Shown: positions 27,412-35,656 of the stretch, piece after piece
How positions within the stretch are numbered: position 1 is the first letter of the stretch
Layout: each line of letters starts with the position of its first letter
NCBI GenBank assembly: GCA_964482205.1
Contig: CAYZWI010000003.1
Location: 62,001 to 126,000 of the forward strand
DNA: 64,000 bases
Origin: JAZDGX01 sp964482205
GTDB lineage: Bacteria; Eisenbacteria; RBG-16-71-46; CAIMUX01; WJJG01
Reading direction: 5' to 3'
Made by a program: the position numbers and the translations under genes
Notes under the pieces: generated by a model
What the model saw: only the letters and a program-made list of their open reading frames with translations
The model's database searches: none
What the model was told of the DNA's origin: nothing

Positions 27412-28641
27412 ATGCATCGCGAGCCGCCCAGAGTCGTCTCCTGTGCGCAGCCTGCCCTCCCCTGGCAGCGCGCCATCGCGCATGTCGACATGGATGCCTT
27501 CTACGCCTCCATCGAAATCCGCGACGATCCAAGCCTGGCGGGCAAGCCCGTCGTCGTGGGCGCGGCGACTTCCGAACGCGGCGTGGTGAGCGCGGCGTCC
27601 TACGAAGCGCGCAAGTACGGCATCCATTCGGCCATGCCCATGGCGCAGGCCGAGCGCCGCTGCCCGCAGCTCGTGCGCTTGCCGGTCGATTTCGTGAAGT
27701 ACCGCGGAGTGTCGCATCAGATCATGGAAGTCATGCGCTCCTTTTCTCCGCTCGTGGAGCCGCTCTCCCTCGACGAGGCCTTCCTCGACCTGACGGGCAC
27801 GGAGCGTTCGCTCGGCCCTCCGCCGGAACTGGGCCGGCGGATCAAAGACGGGATTCGCGAGGCGACGCGACTGACGGCCTCGGTTGGGATTGCGCCGGTG
27901 AAGTTCGTCGCCAAGATCGCCTCCGACTTCCAGAAGCCCGACGGTCTCGTGATCGTGCGGCCCGGCGAGGTGGAGAGCTTCCTGCGGCCGCTTCCGCTCG
28001 GCCGTCTCTGGGGAGTGGGCCCGAAGACGCGGGCCGCCCTGGAGGAGATCGGCTTGCGCACCGTCGGCGATCTCGCCGCTTGCGATGCACAGCTGCTCAG
28101 CGCGCGCTTTGGCCAGCATGGCGAGCATCTGCACGAGCTCGCCAGAGGAATCGACGAGCGCGAGGTCGTCCCCGACTGGGATGCGAAATCGTACAGCCAC
28201 GAGGAGACCTTCGCGCGCGATGTCAGCGATCCCGATCGTCTCGAGGAAGTGCTGCTCGATCAGGCGCATCGCGTGGCGCGGCGCTTGCGCCGGGACGGCG
28301 TCACGGCAAGAACCGTGCAGATCAAGGTTCGCTATCACGATTTCCGCACCATCACGCGCCAAGTCACCCTGCGGAGCTTGACCGCCGACGGCGGCGAGAT
28401 CTACGAAGCCGCGCTCGCGCTCTTCCGGCGGGCGTGGAACCGCAAGGCGCTGCGGCTGCTCGGCGCCGGCGTGTCGGGGGTCGATCCCTGCGCGGCGGAA
28501 ACGCTCGATCTCTTCGCGCCCGAGGAGGAATGCGCGCGACGCAAGCGCCTCGCGGAGACGATCGATCGCCTGGAGGATCGCTTCGGAGAAGGGAAGATCC
28601 GGCCCGCTCGACTCCTGCATCGCGACCGGCGTGGGGACTGA
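27412..28641 (+). CDS. dinB: DNA polymerase IV (Y-family translesion polymerase)
   Basis: 409 aa. Y-family palm motifs are intact: HVDMDAFYASIE near residues 24-35 and the second metal site LSLDEAFLDLT near 119-129, flanked by ATSERGVVSAASYEARKYG (nucleotide-binding finger). The thumb helix-hairpin-helix region is GVGPKTRAALEEIGLRTVGDLA, and the little finger contains SHEETFARDV and FRTITRQVTLRS. It copies past damaged template bases, error-prone, in the cytoplasm. No beta-clamp motif is obvious beyond the C-terminal LDLFAP segment, which is a plausible QL-x-LF-type clamp peptide. Divergent from the carbonic anhydrase with a 203-bp gap; no SOS box was recognised. Confidence 0.95.
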   Translation: MHREPPRVVSCAQPALPWQRAIAHVDMDAFYASIEIRDDPSLAGKPVVVGAATSERGVVSAASYEARKYGIHSAMPMAQAERRCPQLVRLPVDFVKYRGVSHQIMEVMRSFSPLVEPLSLDEAFLDLTGTERSLGPPPELGRRIKDGIREATRLTASVGIAPVKFVAKIASDFQKPDGLVIVRPGEVESFLRPLPLGRLWGVGPKTRAALEEIGLRTVGDLAACDAQLLSARFGQHGEHLHELARGIDEREVVPDWDAKSYSHEETFARDVSDPDRLEEVLLDQAHRVARRLRRDGVTARTVQIKVRYHDFRTITRQVTLRSLTADGGEIYEAALALFRRAWNRKALRLLGAGVSGVDPCAAETLDLFAPEEECARRKRLAETIDRLEDRFGEGKIRPARLLHRDRRGD

Positions 28642-28716
28642 CCGCGCGGCACCGTTCGTGCGCGCAAATGCGATCGCCCCTGCCGTGCGCATCACGCGTG
28701 CGCGCGAATGCCGGCG

Positions 28717-29727
28717 CTAACGCATGCTCTCCGCGTAACGATGTCCGATCGCGTCGGCGTACCCGATCACACCGCTGACATAGGTGTCGATCGGGTTGTA
28801 GGCGTGAATGCCTTTCTTGCGCAGCTCGACGCTTTCCGCATACCCATGTTCGTGCAGGTAGCGCGCCACGCTCAAGATCGCATCCGGCCAGCTGTTCAGG
28901 TCAACCCGCCCGTCTCCATCTCCATCCGCCGCGTAGACGAGCGAGCTCGGCAGAAACTGCGTGTATCCGATCGCGCCGCCCCAGGAGCCGACCTGCGTCA
29001 GCGGATCCGTCCCCTGTTGCTTGGCGTGGCGCAGGAGGGAGGCGAGGTTCTCGGCCGCGCGCCTGCGAATGCGGTCGAGCCGCTCCCGTTCCTTTCCCTG
29101 CGCCGCACCCGGCGGCTCCGTTCCCCGCGCGGTCTTGCGCACGGCCACATCGCGCGCGTGCTCGAGATAGAGAATCTGGCCCATGAAGATGTTGAAGACG
29201 AAGTAGTCGCCCGCCACATTTCCGAGCCCCGACTCCCACATCAGAATCGAGACGATGTCCTTGGGGGCGACTCCGTACTCGGCTTCCGCGCGATCGAGCA
29301 GCAGCTTCTGTTCGCGCAGGAACCGCACGCCCGCCTGCAAGGGCTCGTCGCGCATCAGCGCTTTCGCGTACTTGAACTGCTCTTTCTTCTGGAGCTCCAC
29401 GCTGCTCGGCGTCGCGTACTTGATCAACTGCTGCACATACACGACCGGATCGCCGCGCCGGATGCATTCCTGCAATTCCTCGAGCGAAACGGGCGCGCCC
29501 GGGCCGTTCTCGCGTTGCAGCGCGAGGACCAGCTCTTCCACAAAGGCATTCGCGGGCGTCTGCTCGGGGAAAACCGTCTCGAGAGAGATGCGCCAGTCCT
29601 TCGTATCCAGGCTCTCCTGCGCGTGACTGACTCCCGATCCGAAGAAGAGACCCAGGAGCAGGCCCGCAAGGACCCACCTGCCTGCGCAGGATCCTGCCCG
29701 CATGCCAGGCCGAATCCACTTGCGCAT
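28717..29727 (-). CDS. Lytic murein transglycosylase, MltB type
   Basis: About 336 aa. A signal peptide lies at residues about 1-37 (RWVLAGLLLGLFFGSGVSHAQ). The transglycosylase core has the catalytic Glu in SILMWESGLGNVAGDY and the MltB hallmarks VGSWGGAIGYTQFLPSS and DGDGDGRVDLNSWPDAI. The C-terminal helix contains SVARYLHEHGY. Such enzymes cleave peptidoglycan glycan strands non-hydrolytically in the periplasm. MltB-family proteins are often about 330-360 aa, in keeping with this one. An insertion KTARGTEPPGAAQGKERERL lies between the two core halves. Alternative starts are ATG 29790, or GTG 29754 with GGAGG close upstream. Confidence 0.87.
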   Translation of the reverse strand: MRKWIRPGMRAGSCAGRWVLAGLLLGLFFGSGVSHAQESLDTKDWRISLETVFPEQTPANAFVEELVLALQRENGPGAPVSLEELQECIRRGDPVVYVQQLIKYATPSSVELQKKEQFKYAKALMRDEPLQAGVRFLREQKLLLDRAEAEYGVAPKDIVSILMWESGLGNVAGDYFVFNIFMGQILYLEHARDVAVRKTARGTEPPGAAQGKERERLDRIRRRAAENLASLLRHAKQQGTDPLTQVGSWGGAIGYTQFLPSSLVYAADGDGDGRVDLNSWPDAILSVARYLHEHGYAESVELRKKGIHAYNPIDTYVSGVIGYADAIGHRYAESMR

Positions 29728-30058
29728 GCTGTCTCGTCGTGGCGATGACTTCACACTTCCTCCACCCGCACCAGATTCGTTTTTCTCCATAGCGCGCCCG
29801 CGCTCACGCCCCCGAGACGAGGGCGCGGCGGGCACGCGCCGGGATGGTAGCTCCGCATACGAAGCGGGCCAACCCTTCTTGGCGGCCGCGCGTGGCAGCC
29901 GCGCGAATGCAGCTCGCGGACCGCGCGCCGGCAAGACTCGACGGACGCTTGAGAATCGACGAGGCAATCCGCACAATGGGTCCCACATTCGGGCACGGAC
30001 GGCGCGCGACCGTGATCGCGCGATCACGCAAGCGGGCGCGAACAGCCTCGGAGGAACC
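29728..30058. other. Divergent intergenic region
   Basis: 331 bp between the transglycosylase and the SDR gene, which are transcribed away from each other; promoters for both are expected here. I see no small gene or repeat. If the transglycosylase starts at 29790 the gap shrinks to 268 bp. Confidence 0.4.
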
Positions 30059-30907
30059 ATGGATCTCGGATTGAAGGATCGAGTCGTCTTCATCACGGGC
30101 GCGTCGGGCGGGCTCGGGCGCGCGCTCGCGGAAGCCTTTCTCGCCGAAGGAAGCCTGCTCGCTCTGCAAGCGCACCGGCATCTCGACGAACTGCGCGCCT
30201 TCGCCGCCGAACGCCTGCCCTCCGATCGCACGCTGGTCTTGAGAGCCGATGTCTCGCAGCCCGAGCAGGTGCAGAGCGCATTCGCCGAGGCGGTGGGACA
30301 TTTCGGACGGGTGGACATCTGCATCGTGAACGCGGGCATCTGGTGGGAAGAGTCATTGCGTCTCGACGAGATGACCATCGATCGCATCCGCCACACCGTG
30401 AATGTCGATCTGCTCGGCGCGATCTGGACCGTGCGCGCCTTTCTGCGGGCGCTCGCCTCAGGACCGCCGCGCGATCCGCGCGCGGGCGCGAGCGCGACCT
30501 TCATCGGGTCCACTGCCGGCCGCTTTGGCGAACGGGGCCACAGCGACTATTCGGCCAGCAAAGCGGCGCTCTACGGTCTGGTGCGCTCGTTGAAGAACGA
30601 GATCGTCAGCATCGATCCCTACGCGCGCGTGAACATGATCGAGCCGGGCTGGACACTCACGCCGATGACGCGCGAGACGCTGCGCGTGGCGAGCGCGGTG
30701 AAGCGCATCGTGCGCACCATGCCGCTGCAGCAGATCGCGCGCCCCGAGGACATCGCCCGCGCGGCGCTCTTCCTCTCCTCCCCGCTCGCCGCCCGGCATG
30801 TAAGCGGCGAGATCCTCACCATTGCGGGAGGCATGGAGGGGCGCATACAGTGGGAGCCGGATCAAATCGATGTCGACGCGATCGAACGCCGCATGCAGGC
30901 CGATTGA
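30059..30907 (+). CDS. Short-chain dehydrogenase/reductase
   Basis: 282 aa. Classical SDR: cofactor motif TGASGGLG near residues 14-21, NAG in CIVNAGIW, catalytic Ser in FIGSTAGRFGERG and the YxxxK pair in SDYSASKAAL. The acidic or basic residue after the second strand is not diagnostic (LQAHRHLDE), so NAD versus NADP preference is unresolved. The SDR C-terminus ends in IAGGMEGRIQW. Start ATG 30059 follows a consensus GGAGGA ribosome-binding site. A 78-bp gap separates it from the downstream transglutaminase gene, so they may share a transcript. The substrate cannot be inferred. Confidence 0.92.
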   Translation: MDLGLKDRVVFITGASGGLGRALAEAFLAEGSLLALQAHRHLDELRAFAAERLPSDRTLVLRADVSQPEQVQSAFAEAVGHFGRVDICIVNAGIWWEESLRLDEMTIDRIRHTVNVDLLGAIWTVRAFLRALASGPPRDPRAGASATFIGSTAGRFGERGHSDYSASKAALYGLVRSLKNEIVSIDPYARVNMIEPGWTLTPMTRETLRVASAVKRIVRTMPLQQIARPEDIARAALFLSSPLAARHVSGEILTIAGGMEGRIQWEPDQIDVDAIERRMQAD

Positions 30908-30985
30908 GCGGAGTTGACCGCGCCTGCAGGGGCTCCCCCCACCGTTAGGGGCGGACGGTCGCGCATCTTGCCGAAGGAGACGGCC

Positions 30986-32695
30986 ATGAACCGCATTCCC
31001 TCCGTTTTCGCCTGCGCGCTCATTTTTGTATGTGTGCTGCTCGTCGCTTTGCCCGCTCGCGCGCAAACCTGCACTGCGACCGATCCCGCGACCGATGCGC
31101 CGCTCGCCAACGACGGCGGGCTCGTCCTGCGCACGCTGCCGCTGCCCACCGACACGCCCGGCGATCTCGCCTGGGACGGCGAAGCGCTGTGGGTCTCCGA
31201 CTGGCAGCGCGGGCAACTGATCCGCTTCGATCCCGAACGCGGCAACACGCTTCAGCGCATCGACGCGCCTTGCTATCGCCCGCGCGGGCTCGAGTGGCGC
31301 GAGAACCTGCTGTATGTGGCCGACGACTTCGAAGGCATGATCTATGTCTTCGATCCCGCGAGCAGACGGACGCTCACGCGCTACGCCACGCCGCACAAAG
31401 GCGGCCAGGGTCTCGCGTGGGACGGCGAAGGGCTGTGGCTCGCGGAAGCGGCCGACGGCAGCCTGCAACGCCTCATTCCGATGGACGGCACCGCGCTCAC
31501 CTATTTCGCATCTCCGCAGCGCGACCCGGGCGGTCTCGCCTTCGACGGGAAGTACTTGTGGGTGACGCAACGGATGCACGATCGCATCTACATGGTCGAT
31601 CCCGTCTCCGGGCGGGCGATCACGAGCTTCGACGCGCCCGGGCCCTATCCCTGCGGGCTGGCCGCGCTGCCGAATGGACGGCTGTGGGTCGCCGACAACG
31701 AGACCGGCAATCTGACCCTCTGCGCGCCGCGCGAATGCCGCGCCTATCAGACGAGCGATTGGCGCGAGGCCGAGATCGAGATGATCTATCGCCTCGAGAA
31801 CCAGGGGCCCGGCGAGATCGTCGATGCGGCGGTGCACTTCGCGGTGCCCCAAGAAACGCTCGAGAACCAGACGATCCTGGATCCGCTCGTCTTCTCGCCG
31901 GGCGTTTCCGAACGCAGCGTCGATCAATGGGGCCAGTCGATCGCGACCTTCCGGCGCGACATCATCAAGCCCGGAGAGCGCTGCGAATTCTCCTATCGCA
32001 CGCGGATCAAGCTGGCGAACCTCGCCTACATCGTGATTCCGGACAAGGTCGGAACGCTCAAGGATATTCCCGCCGACATCCGCAAGGCCTACACCGCCGA
32101 CAGCGACCGCTATCGCATCACCACCCCGCTCGTGCGCGACACCGCGAAGCGCCTGGTCGGGAACGAGACGAATGTCTACTGGATGGTGCGCAACATCTAC
32201 GACTGGATCATCGAGACGATGAGCTACGAGATGGTCGGCGGCTGGGATGTGCCCGAGACCTTGATCAAGCGCAAGACGGGATCCTGCTCGGAGTACACCT
32301 TCCTCTTCATTGCGCTGTGCCGCTCGGCGGGAATTCCCGCGCGCTACGAAGCGGGCACCGTTCTGCGCGGCGACGATGCGAGCGTCGATGTCGCCTATCA
32401 CCGCTGGACTGAGATCTATCTGCCGAATTACGGCTGGGTGCCCTTCGATCCGCAAGCCGGCGATCAACCCGCGCCGGGCAGCCAGGCCGATTGCATCGGC
32501 CGCCTCGGGAACCGCATCTTCGTCACCACGCATGGGGGCGGCGGCTCCGATGCGCTCGGCTGGAGCTACAACTCGAACGCGATCTATTCCTTCGAAGGCC
32601 GCTGCGTCTTCAACGAAGACGCGTGGATCTCCTGGCGCCGGGCGAAGGAAGAAGGCAAAAGCATCGTGCCGAGTGGCGCCGTGCTGATGCCCTGA
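30986..32695 (+). CDS. Exported beta-propeller/transglutaminase-like protein
   Basis: 569 aa. The signal peptide MNRIPSVFACALIFVCVLL...ARAQ occupies residues 1-27. Residues about 45-250 are five to six NHL/SMP-30-like propeller blades (GDLAWDGEALWVSDWQRG, GQGLAWDGEGLWLAEAADG, GGLAFDGKYLWVTQRM). After a beta-rich linker, a transglutaminase-like Cys protease-fold domain spans about 370-510. It has the Cys in TGSCSEYTFLFIALCRSAGIPARY, His in YHRWTEIYLPNYGWVPFDP and the following Asp. In bacteria this domain acts as a protein cross-linker or, more often, a protease/amidase in the envelope. The ribosome-binding site GGAG lies 7 nt before the ATG. Confidence 0.87.
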   Translation: MNRIPSVFACALIFVCVLLVALPARAQTCTATDPATDAPLANDGGLVLRTLPLPTDTPGDLAWDGEALWVSDWQRGQLIRFDPERGNTLQRIDAPCYRPRGLEWRENLLYVADDFEGMIYVFDPASRRTLTRYATPHKGGQGLAWDGEGLWLAEAADGSLQRLIPMDGTALTYFASPQRDPGGLAFDGKYLWVTQRMHDRIYMVDPVSGRAITSFDAPGPYPCGLAALPNGRLWVADNETGNLTLCAPRECRAYQTSDWREAEIEMIYRLENQGPGEIVDAAVHFAVPQETLENQTILDPLVFSPGVSERSVDQWGQSIATFRRDIIKPGERCEFSYRTRIKLANLAYIVIPDKVGTLKDIPADIRKAYTADSDRYRITTPLVRDTAKRLVGNETNVYWMVRNIYDWIIETMSYEMVGGWDVPETLIKRKTGSCSEYTFLFIALCRSAGIPARYEAGTVLRGDDASVDVAYHRWTEIYLPNYGWVPFDPQAGDQPAPGSQADCIGRLGNRIFVTTHGGGGSDALGWSYNSNAIYSFEGRCVFNEDAWISWRRAKEEGKSIVPSGAVLMP

Positions 32696-32699
32696 GGTG

Positions 32700-32748
32700 A
32701 AGGCGCGCGCCCCCTGCTCGAACTCTCTCTTGGCGCGCGCCGGTCCCG
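32700..32748. repeat. Dispersed 49-bp element, copy 1
   Basis: Begins AAGGCGCGCGCCCCCTG and ends GGCGCGCGCCGGTCCCG. It matches positions 58529-58577 with only four mismatches in 49 bases. Each copy has two GGCGCGCGCC-type palindromes about 20 bp apart. Here it lies four bases after the stop of the transglutaminase gene, in a convergent gap. Confidence 0.75.
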
Positions 32749-32783
32749 CGCGGCCATCCGACCCCGCCGCCCCAAGAGAAGCA

Positions 32784-32815
32784 AACGGCGGCTCCGTGCT
32801 CCGGAAGCCGCCGTT
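32784..32815. terminator. Bidirectional GC hairpin between convergent genes
   Basis: A perfect 10-bp stem AACGGCGGCT/AGCCGCCGTT with a 12-nt loop, placed between the convergent stops at 32695 and 32856. There is only TT after the stem in one direction and TT in the other, so it is not a textbook intrinsic terminator. Position and symmetry fit transcript termination or 3'-end protection for both genes. Confidence 0.6.
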
Positions 32816-32855
32816 CGCATGCGCGGGCAGAGGGGGCTCCACCCAGGACGAACGC

Positions 32856-33779
32856 CTAGTAGCGCTCTTCGATGATCCTTGCCGGCATCGCGTCGCGCGC
32901 GATGCGCTCCTGCCCGAAAGCGCGCAGATCGCCCATGCGAGCGCGCAGCACGAGACGGGTCACATCCTCTTCGTCATCGCCGACGCGCACTTCGTTCGGG
33001 AAGAACGCGGCGATCACCACCCATTCATCATCCGCCAGTCGCGTCAGCGTGTCGCCGTAGTCCATCAGGAGGTCCATCAATTCCTGCCGGCCCTTCTCGA
33101 GCCGTTCGGCTTTGCGTTCCGCCGCCTCCGCCTGCTTTTCCTTCCACTCCGCGCCCCATTCTCCGTCGAATAGAGGCGCGCGCATCATCCGGACCTCGAC
33201 ATTCTTCTCGACCTCGTCTTCATCATCATCTTCATCGTCATCATCATCGTCATCGCCGACCTCGTCGCGGTCCCGCACGCGGTACTCGTACCTCCGTTTG
33301 CCCCCACGATCGTCGTCTTCGTCGTCGCTTTCGTCTCCATCTTCGTCTTCGTCATCGTCATGCGTCTCTTTTCGAATCACCGTCACCGTGCCATCGTCAT
33401 TCGTCTCCACGTGAATGTTACGCAAGCGCGAGCCGATGTCCGGGACGTCGGGCATGTCGGGCAGGTCCTGAATGATCAGATTGTCTCCAAAGAAGCGCAG
33501 TCCGCCGGTGGCGGAAGCTTCGAAGCTGAAGATCGCTCCATATCCCGGGAGATAGAGGCCGCGCACCGGATGGAGGCCGGCGACCATGAAGTTGTCGCTT
33601 TTGACGAGCACCTTGTCGATGATCGTCTCCATGACATCGACCTGGCGCTTCAACTTTTCCGGCATGGCCCCGCCGCCCGCAGGTTGGGCCCAAGCGACCG
33701 ACACCCATGCCAGCATCCCCATTGTCGCAATCGCCCAGACGGACATCCGCCCGGCCGTCTTCCATGCATTTCGAGTCAT
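32856..33779 (-). CDS. Exported protein of unknown function with hyperacidic centre
   Basis: About 307 aa; no family recognised. A signal peptide at residues 1-31 ends AWVSVAWAQ. Residues about 35-125 form a conserved-looking domain (LKRQVDVMETIIDKVLVKSD, LYLPGYGAIFSFEAS, LIIQDLPDMPDVPD). Residues about 138-200 are almost continuous Asp/Glu (for example DDDDDDDEDDDEDEVE) broken by a basic patch GGKRRYEYRVR. The C-terminus is helical and charged (EKQAEAAERKAERLEKGRQE) and then folds again (DEWVVIAAFFPNEVRVG). The ATG at 33779 has GAGGAGG four bases upstream and lies 32 bp after the anti-sigma stop, making it the third gene of the ECF operon. It may be the envelope component monitored or made under this regulator. 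Confidence 0.75.
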   Translation of the reverse strand: MTRNAWKTAGRMSVWAIATMGMLAWVSVAWAQPAGGGAMPEKLKRQVDVMETIIDKVLVKSDNFMVAGLHPVRGLYLPGYGAIFSFEASATGGLRFFGDNLIIQDLPDMPDVPDIGSRLRNIHVETNDDGTVTVIRKETHDDDEDEDGDESDDEDDDRGGKRRYEYRVRDRDEVGDDDDDDDEDDDEDEVEKNVEVRMMRAPLFDGEWGAEWKEKQAEAAERKAERLEKGRQELMDLLMDYGDTLTRLADDEWVVIAAFFPNEVRVGDDEEDVTRLVLRARMGDLRAFGQERIARDAMPARIIEERY

Positions 33780-33811
33780 GTTGCCTCCTCGCATCCGCAT
33801 TTCCATGCCCA

Positions 33812-34834
33812 TCACCTCGTGGTGTCATCGCTCTCCCGTGGAGACGGGCCGAGCGTGTTTTCCTGTTGCGTCGATGGTCTTGTCAACGGCCGTTCCATCC
33901 CGCCGCTTCCAGTTGCCTGGTAGGCAGCCAGCTTGAGCAAGGCGTCCGCGAACTGCGCATTCATCTCGTCCTGATGACGCTTCTGGCGCGAATCGAGATC
34001 GTCGTAGATGCCGTTCAGCACATAGGCGAGCTCCGCTTCGCGGCGGCGGTCGTATTCGGTCAAGCCTTGCGCGATGAGCTGCACGAACTGGTTCGAGTAC
34101 TCGGCGAATTCAGCGCGCGTCAGATACGGCCGCACCACATCTTGACCGGCGCGCGGTCCGCCCGGCTCACCGGCCGGTACACCGCCGTCCGCGCGCAGAG
34201 CATCACCGGCCGGCTCTCCCCGGGCGTCCGCGGGGGTCCTGCTCGGCTCGAGCGGGATCCCCTGCGAGTCTTGCTTGGCGTCATTCGTCTCCTCGAGCGG
34301 AATGTCCGCCAGCGGGCCGCGCGAACCAGCCGCCGGCTCATCCGCGCGCGCCGCCGTTTCGTTCGACGGCCCAGTCGAGTTCGCGATGGAATCGTTCGAT
34401 TCCATCTGCGTCTCTCCGAACCGCACCACGAGCGCCCCGTTCTCGCGATCGATCCGCAATCCGGCCAGCATCAGGACGAGCAGTGCGGCGGCGCCCAAGG
34501 CGAAGCTCGCGATCGGCAGGCGCAGGGCGGCCCAGGATCCTGCCCTTCGCGTTTCGAATCGCCGTTCCTCTTCGCGCACTGTCACCCCGTGTGACTGCAG
34601 AGCACGATCGCTCGAGGAGTCGACCGGCAACAGGAACGAAAACGCGGGCGCCTTCTCCTCCACGCGCGACTCCTGCAAGAAGCCCCGCGCGGCCGTGAGC
34701 TCTTCCCACTCGGCTCGCAGCCCGGCGTCCGTGGCGAGCGCTTCATGAAACGCGCGCTCCTCCTCGGCGGACAATTCGCCGTAGAGGGCCGCGATCATTC
34801 GATCGCGACGAGGATCCAATGCATCGGCGGTCAT
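33812..34834 (-). CDS. Transmembrane anti-sigma factor
   Basis: 340 aa. The N-terminal cytoplasmic part matches anti-sigma domains without zinc ligands (RMIAALYGELSAEEERAFHEALATD, AEWEELTAARGF). One transmembrane helix spans about 100-120 (LPIASFALGAAALLVLMLAGL). The periplasmic part is a Ser/Gly/Pro/Asp-rich linker (about 145-240) then a helical, possibly coiled-coil segment (YSNQFVQLIAQGLTEYDRRRE, QKRHQDEMNAQFADALLKLA). Its ATG overlaps the sigma stop (ATGA), as expected for equimolar synthesis. It should hold the ECF sigma factor inactive until an envelope signal leads to release or proteolysis. Confidence 0.88.
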   Translation of the reverse strand: MTADALDPRRDRMIAALYGELSAEEERAFHEALATDAGLRAEWEELTAARGFLQESRVEEKAPAFSFLLPVDSSSDRALQSHGVTVREEERRFETRRAGSWAALRLPIASFALGAAALLVLMLAGLRIDRENGALVVRFGETQMESNDSIANSTGPSNETAARADEPAAGSRGPLADIPLEETNDAKQDSQGIPLEPSRTPADARGEPAGDALRADGGVPAGEPGGPRAGQDVVRPYLTRAEFAEYSNQFVQLIAQGLTEYDRRREAELAYVLNGIYDDLDSRQKRHQDEMNAQFADALLKLAAYQATGSGGMERPLTRPSTQQENTLGPSPRESDDTTR

Positions 34835-35424
34835 GCCCGCTCACCTCCTTTCATCCCCTTTCGACGATCCGAAGGGGCATTCTGTTCAGCGAGCATCTGA
34901 TGAATGGCGCGCAGGCCGTAAAAAATCCGGGTGCGGACGGTCGCGGCCGGCACGCCGGTGATTTCGGCGATCTCGTCGGATGTGAAGCCCTGGTACTCGC
35001 GCAGCAAGATCGCGGTGCGTTGCTCGAGAGAGAGCCGCTCGAGCAAGGCCTGGGCCGTCTGCCAGCGGATCACTTCTTCCTGCGCGGGAACGAGCGACAT
35101 CTCCGACAGGCGCGCGCCTTCCGCGCCCTCTTCAAGATCGAGCGACTGGAAATGAGGACGCGCTTGCGCAGCGCGATGCCAGTCGCGGCAGAGATTGAGC
35201 GCGATGTGATGCAGCCAGGCGCGAAATTTCTCCGGCTCGCGCAAGCGACGGATGTTCAGATAGGCCTTGAGGAGCGCTTCCTGGCAGACATCCTGCGCGT
35301 CCTCGCTGGTTCCCAGCATGCGGCGCACGAAGGGAAAGAGCCCGGCATGGGCCTTGCCCGCCAGCTCATTGAACGCGCGCAGGTCTCCCTGCTGGGAAAG
35401 AACCACGAGCTCGGTATCGGTCAT
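34831..35424 (-). CDS. ECF-type RNA polymerase sigma factor
   Basis: 197 aa, two sigma domains only. Region 2 includes LFPFVRRMLGTSEDAQDVCQEALLKAYLNIR and FRAWLHHIALNLCRDWHR. Region 4 has LSLEQRTAILLREYQGFTSDEIAEITGVPAATVRTRIFYGLR, the helix-turn-helix that reads the -35 element. It directs RNA polymerase to envelope-stress-type promoters. It is first in a sigma, anti-sigma, exported-protein operon. A candidate self-recognised promoter lies upstream at 35466-35494. The ATG at 35424 has GGGGAGG about 12 bases upstream, longer than ideal spacing. Confidence 0.94.
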   Translation of the reverse strand: MTDTELVVLSQQGDLRAFNELAGKAHAGLFPFVRRMLGTSEDAQDVCQEALLKAYLNIRRLREPEKFRAWLHHIALNLCRDWHRAAQARPHFQSLDLEEGAEGARLSEMSLVPAQEEVIRWQTAQALLERLSLEQRTAILLREYQGFTSDEIAEITGVPAATVRTRIFYGLRAIHQMLAEQNAPSDRRKGMKGGERA

Positions 35425-35465
35425 GAATACGCGCCGCCTCCCCAGCTTTCCTCGCTTCCCGATAG

Positions 35466-35494
35466 TAGACGCATCCGGGCGCCCAAATGTTCAA
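35466..35494 (-). promoter_or_regulatory. Candidate ECF-type promoter for the sigma operon
   Basis: On the minus strand TTGAAC is followed after exactly 17 bases by CGTCTA, 42 bp upstream of the sigma ATG. The AAC-type -35 and CGTC-type -10 resemble promoters read by ECF sigma factors, which commonly drive their own operon. This is a motif match by eye only. Confidence 0.42.
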
Positions 35495-35656
35495 ACCGGA
35501 ATCCGGACCAGAATCTCCGGGCGGCCGCCGTCTGAGCCGCTCGTGGCCGAAATCGGGTCCCTGCGCCAGGAGTTGGGCGCGAGGGCGCGAGCATGCGGCC
35601 TATTGACAGCCTGCCCAGCATTTGGCATTAGCGAGTGACCACCTGGAGGGAGTCCG

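Noticed and set aside
30458..32842. A 794-codon open frame on the minus strand opposite the SDR and transglutaminase-like genes
   Set aside because: Antisense shadow: no signal peptide, motif or ribosome-binding site, while the plus-strand genes carry intact SDR and transglutaminase signatures.
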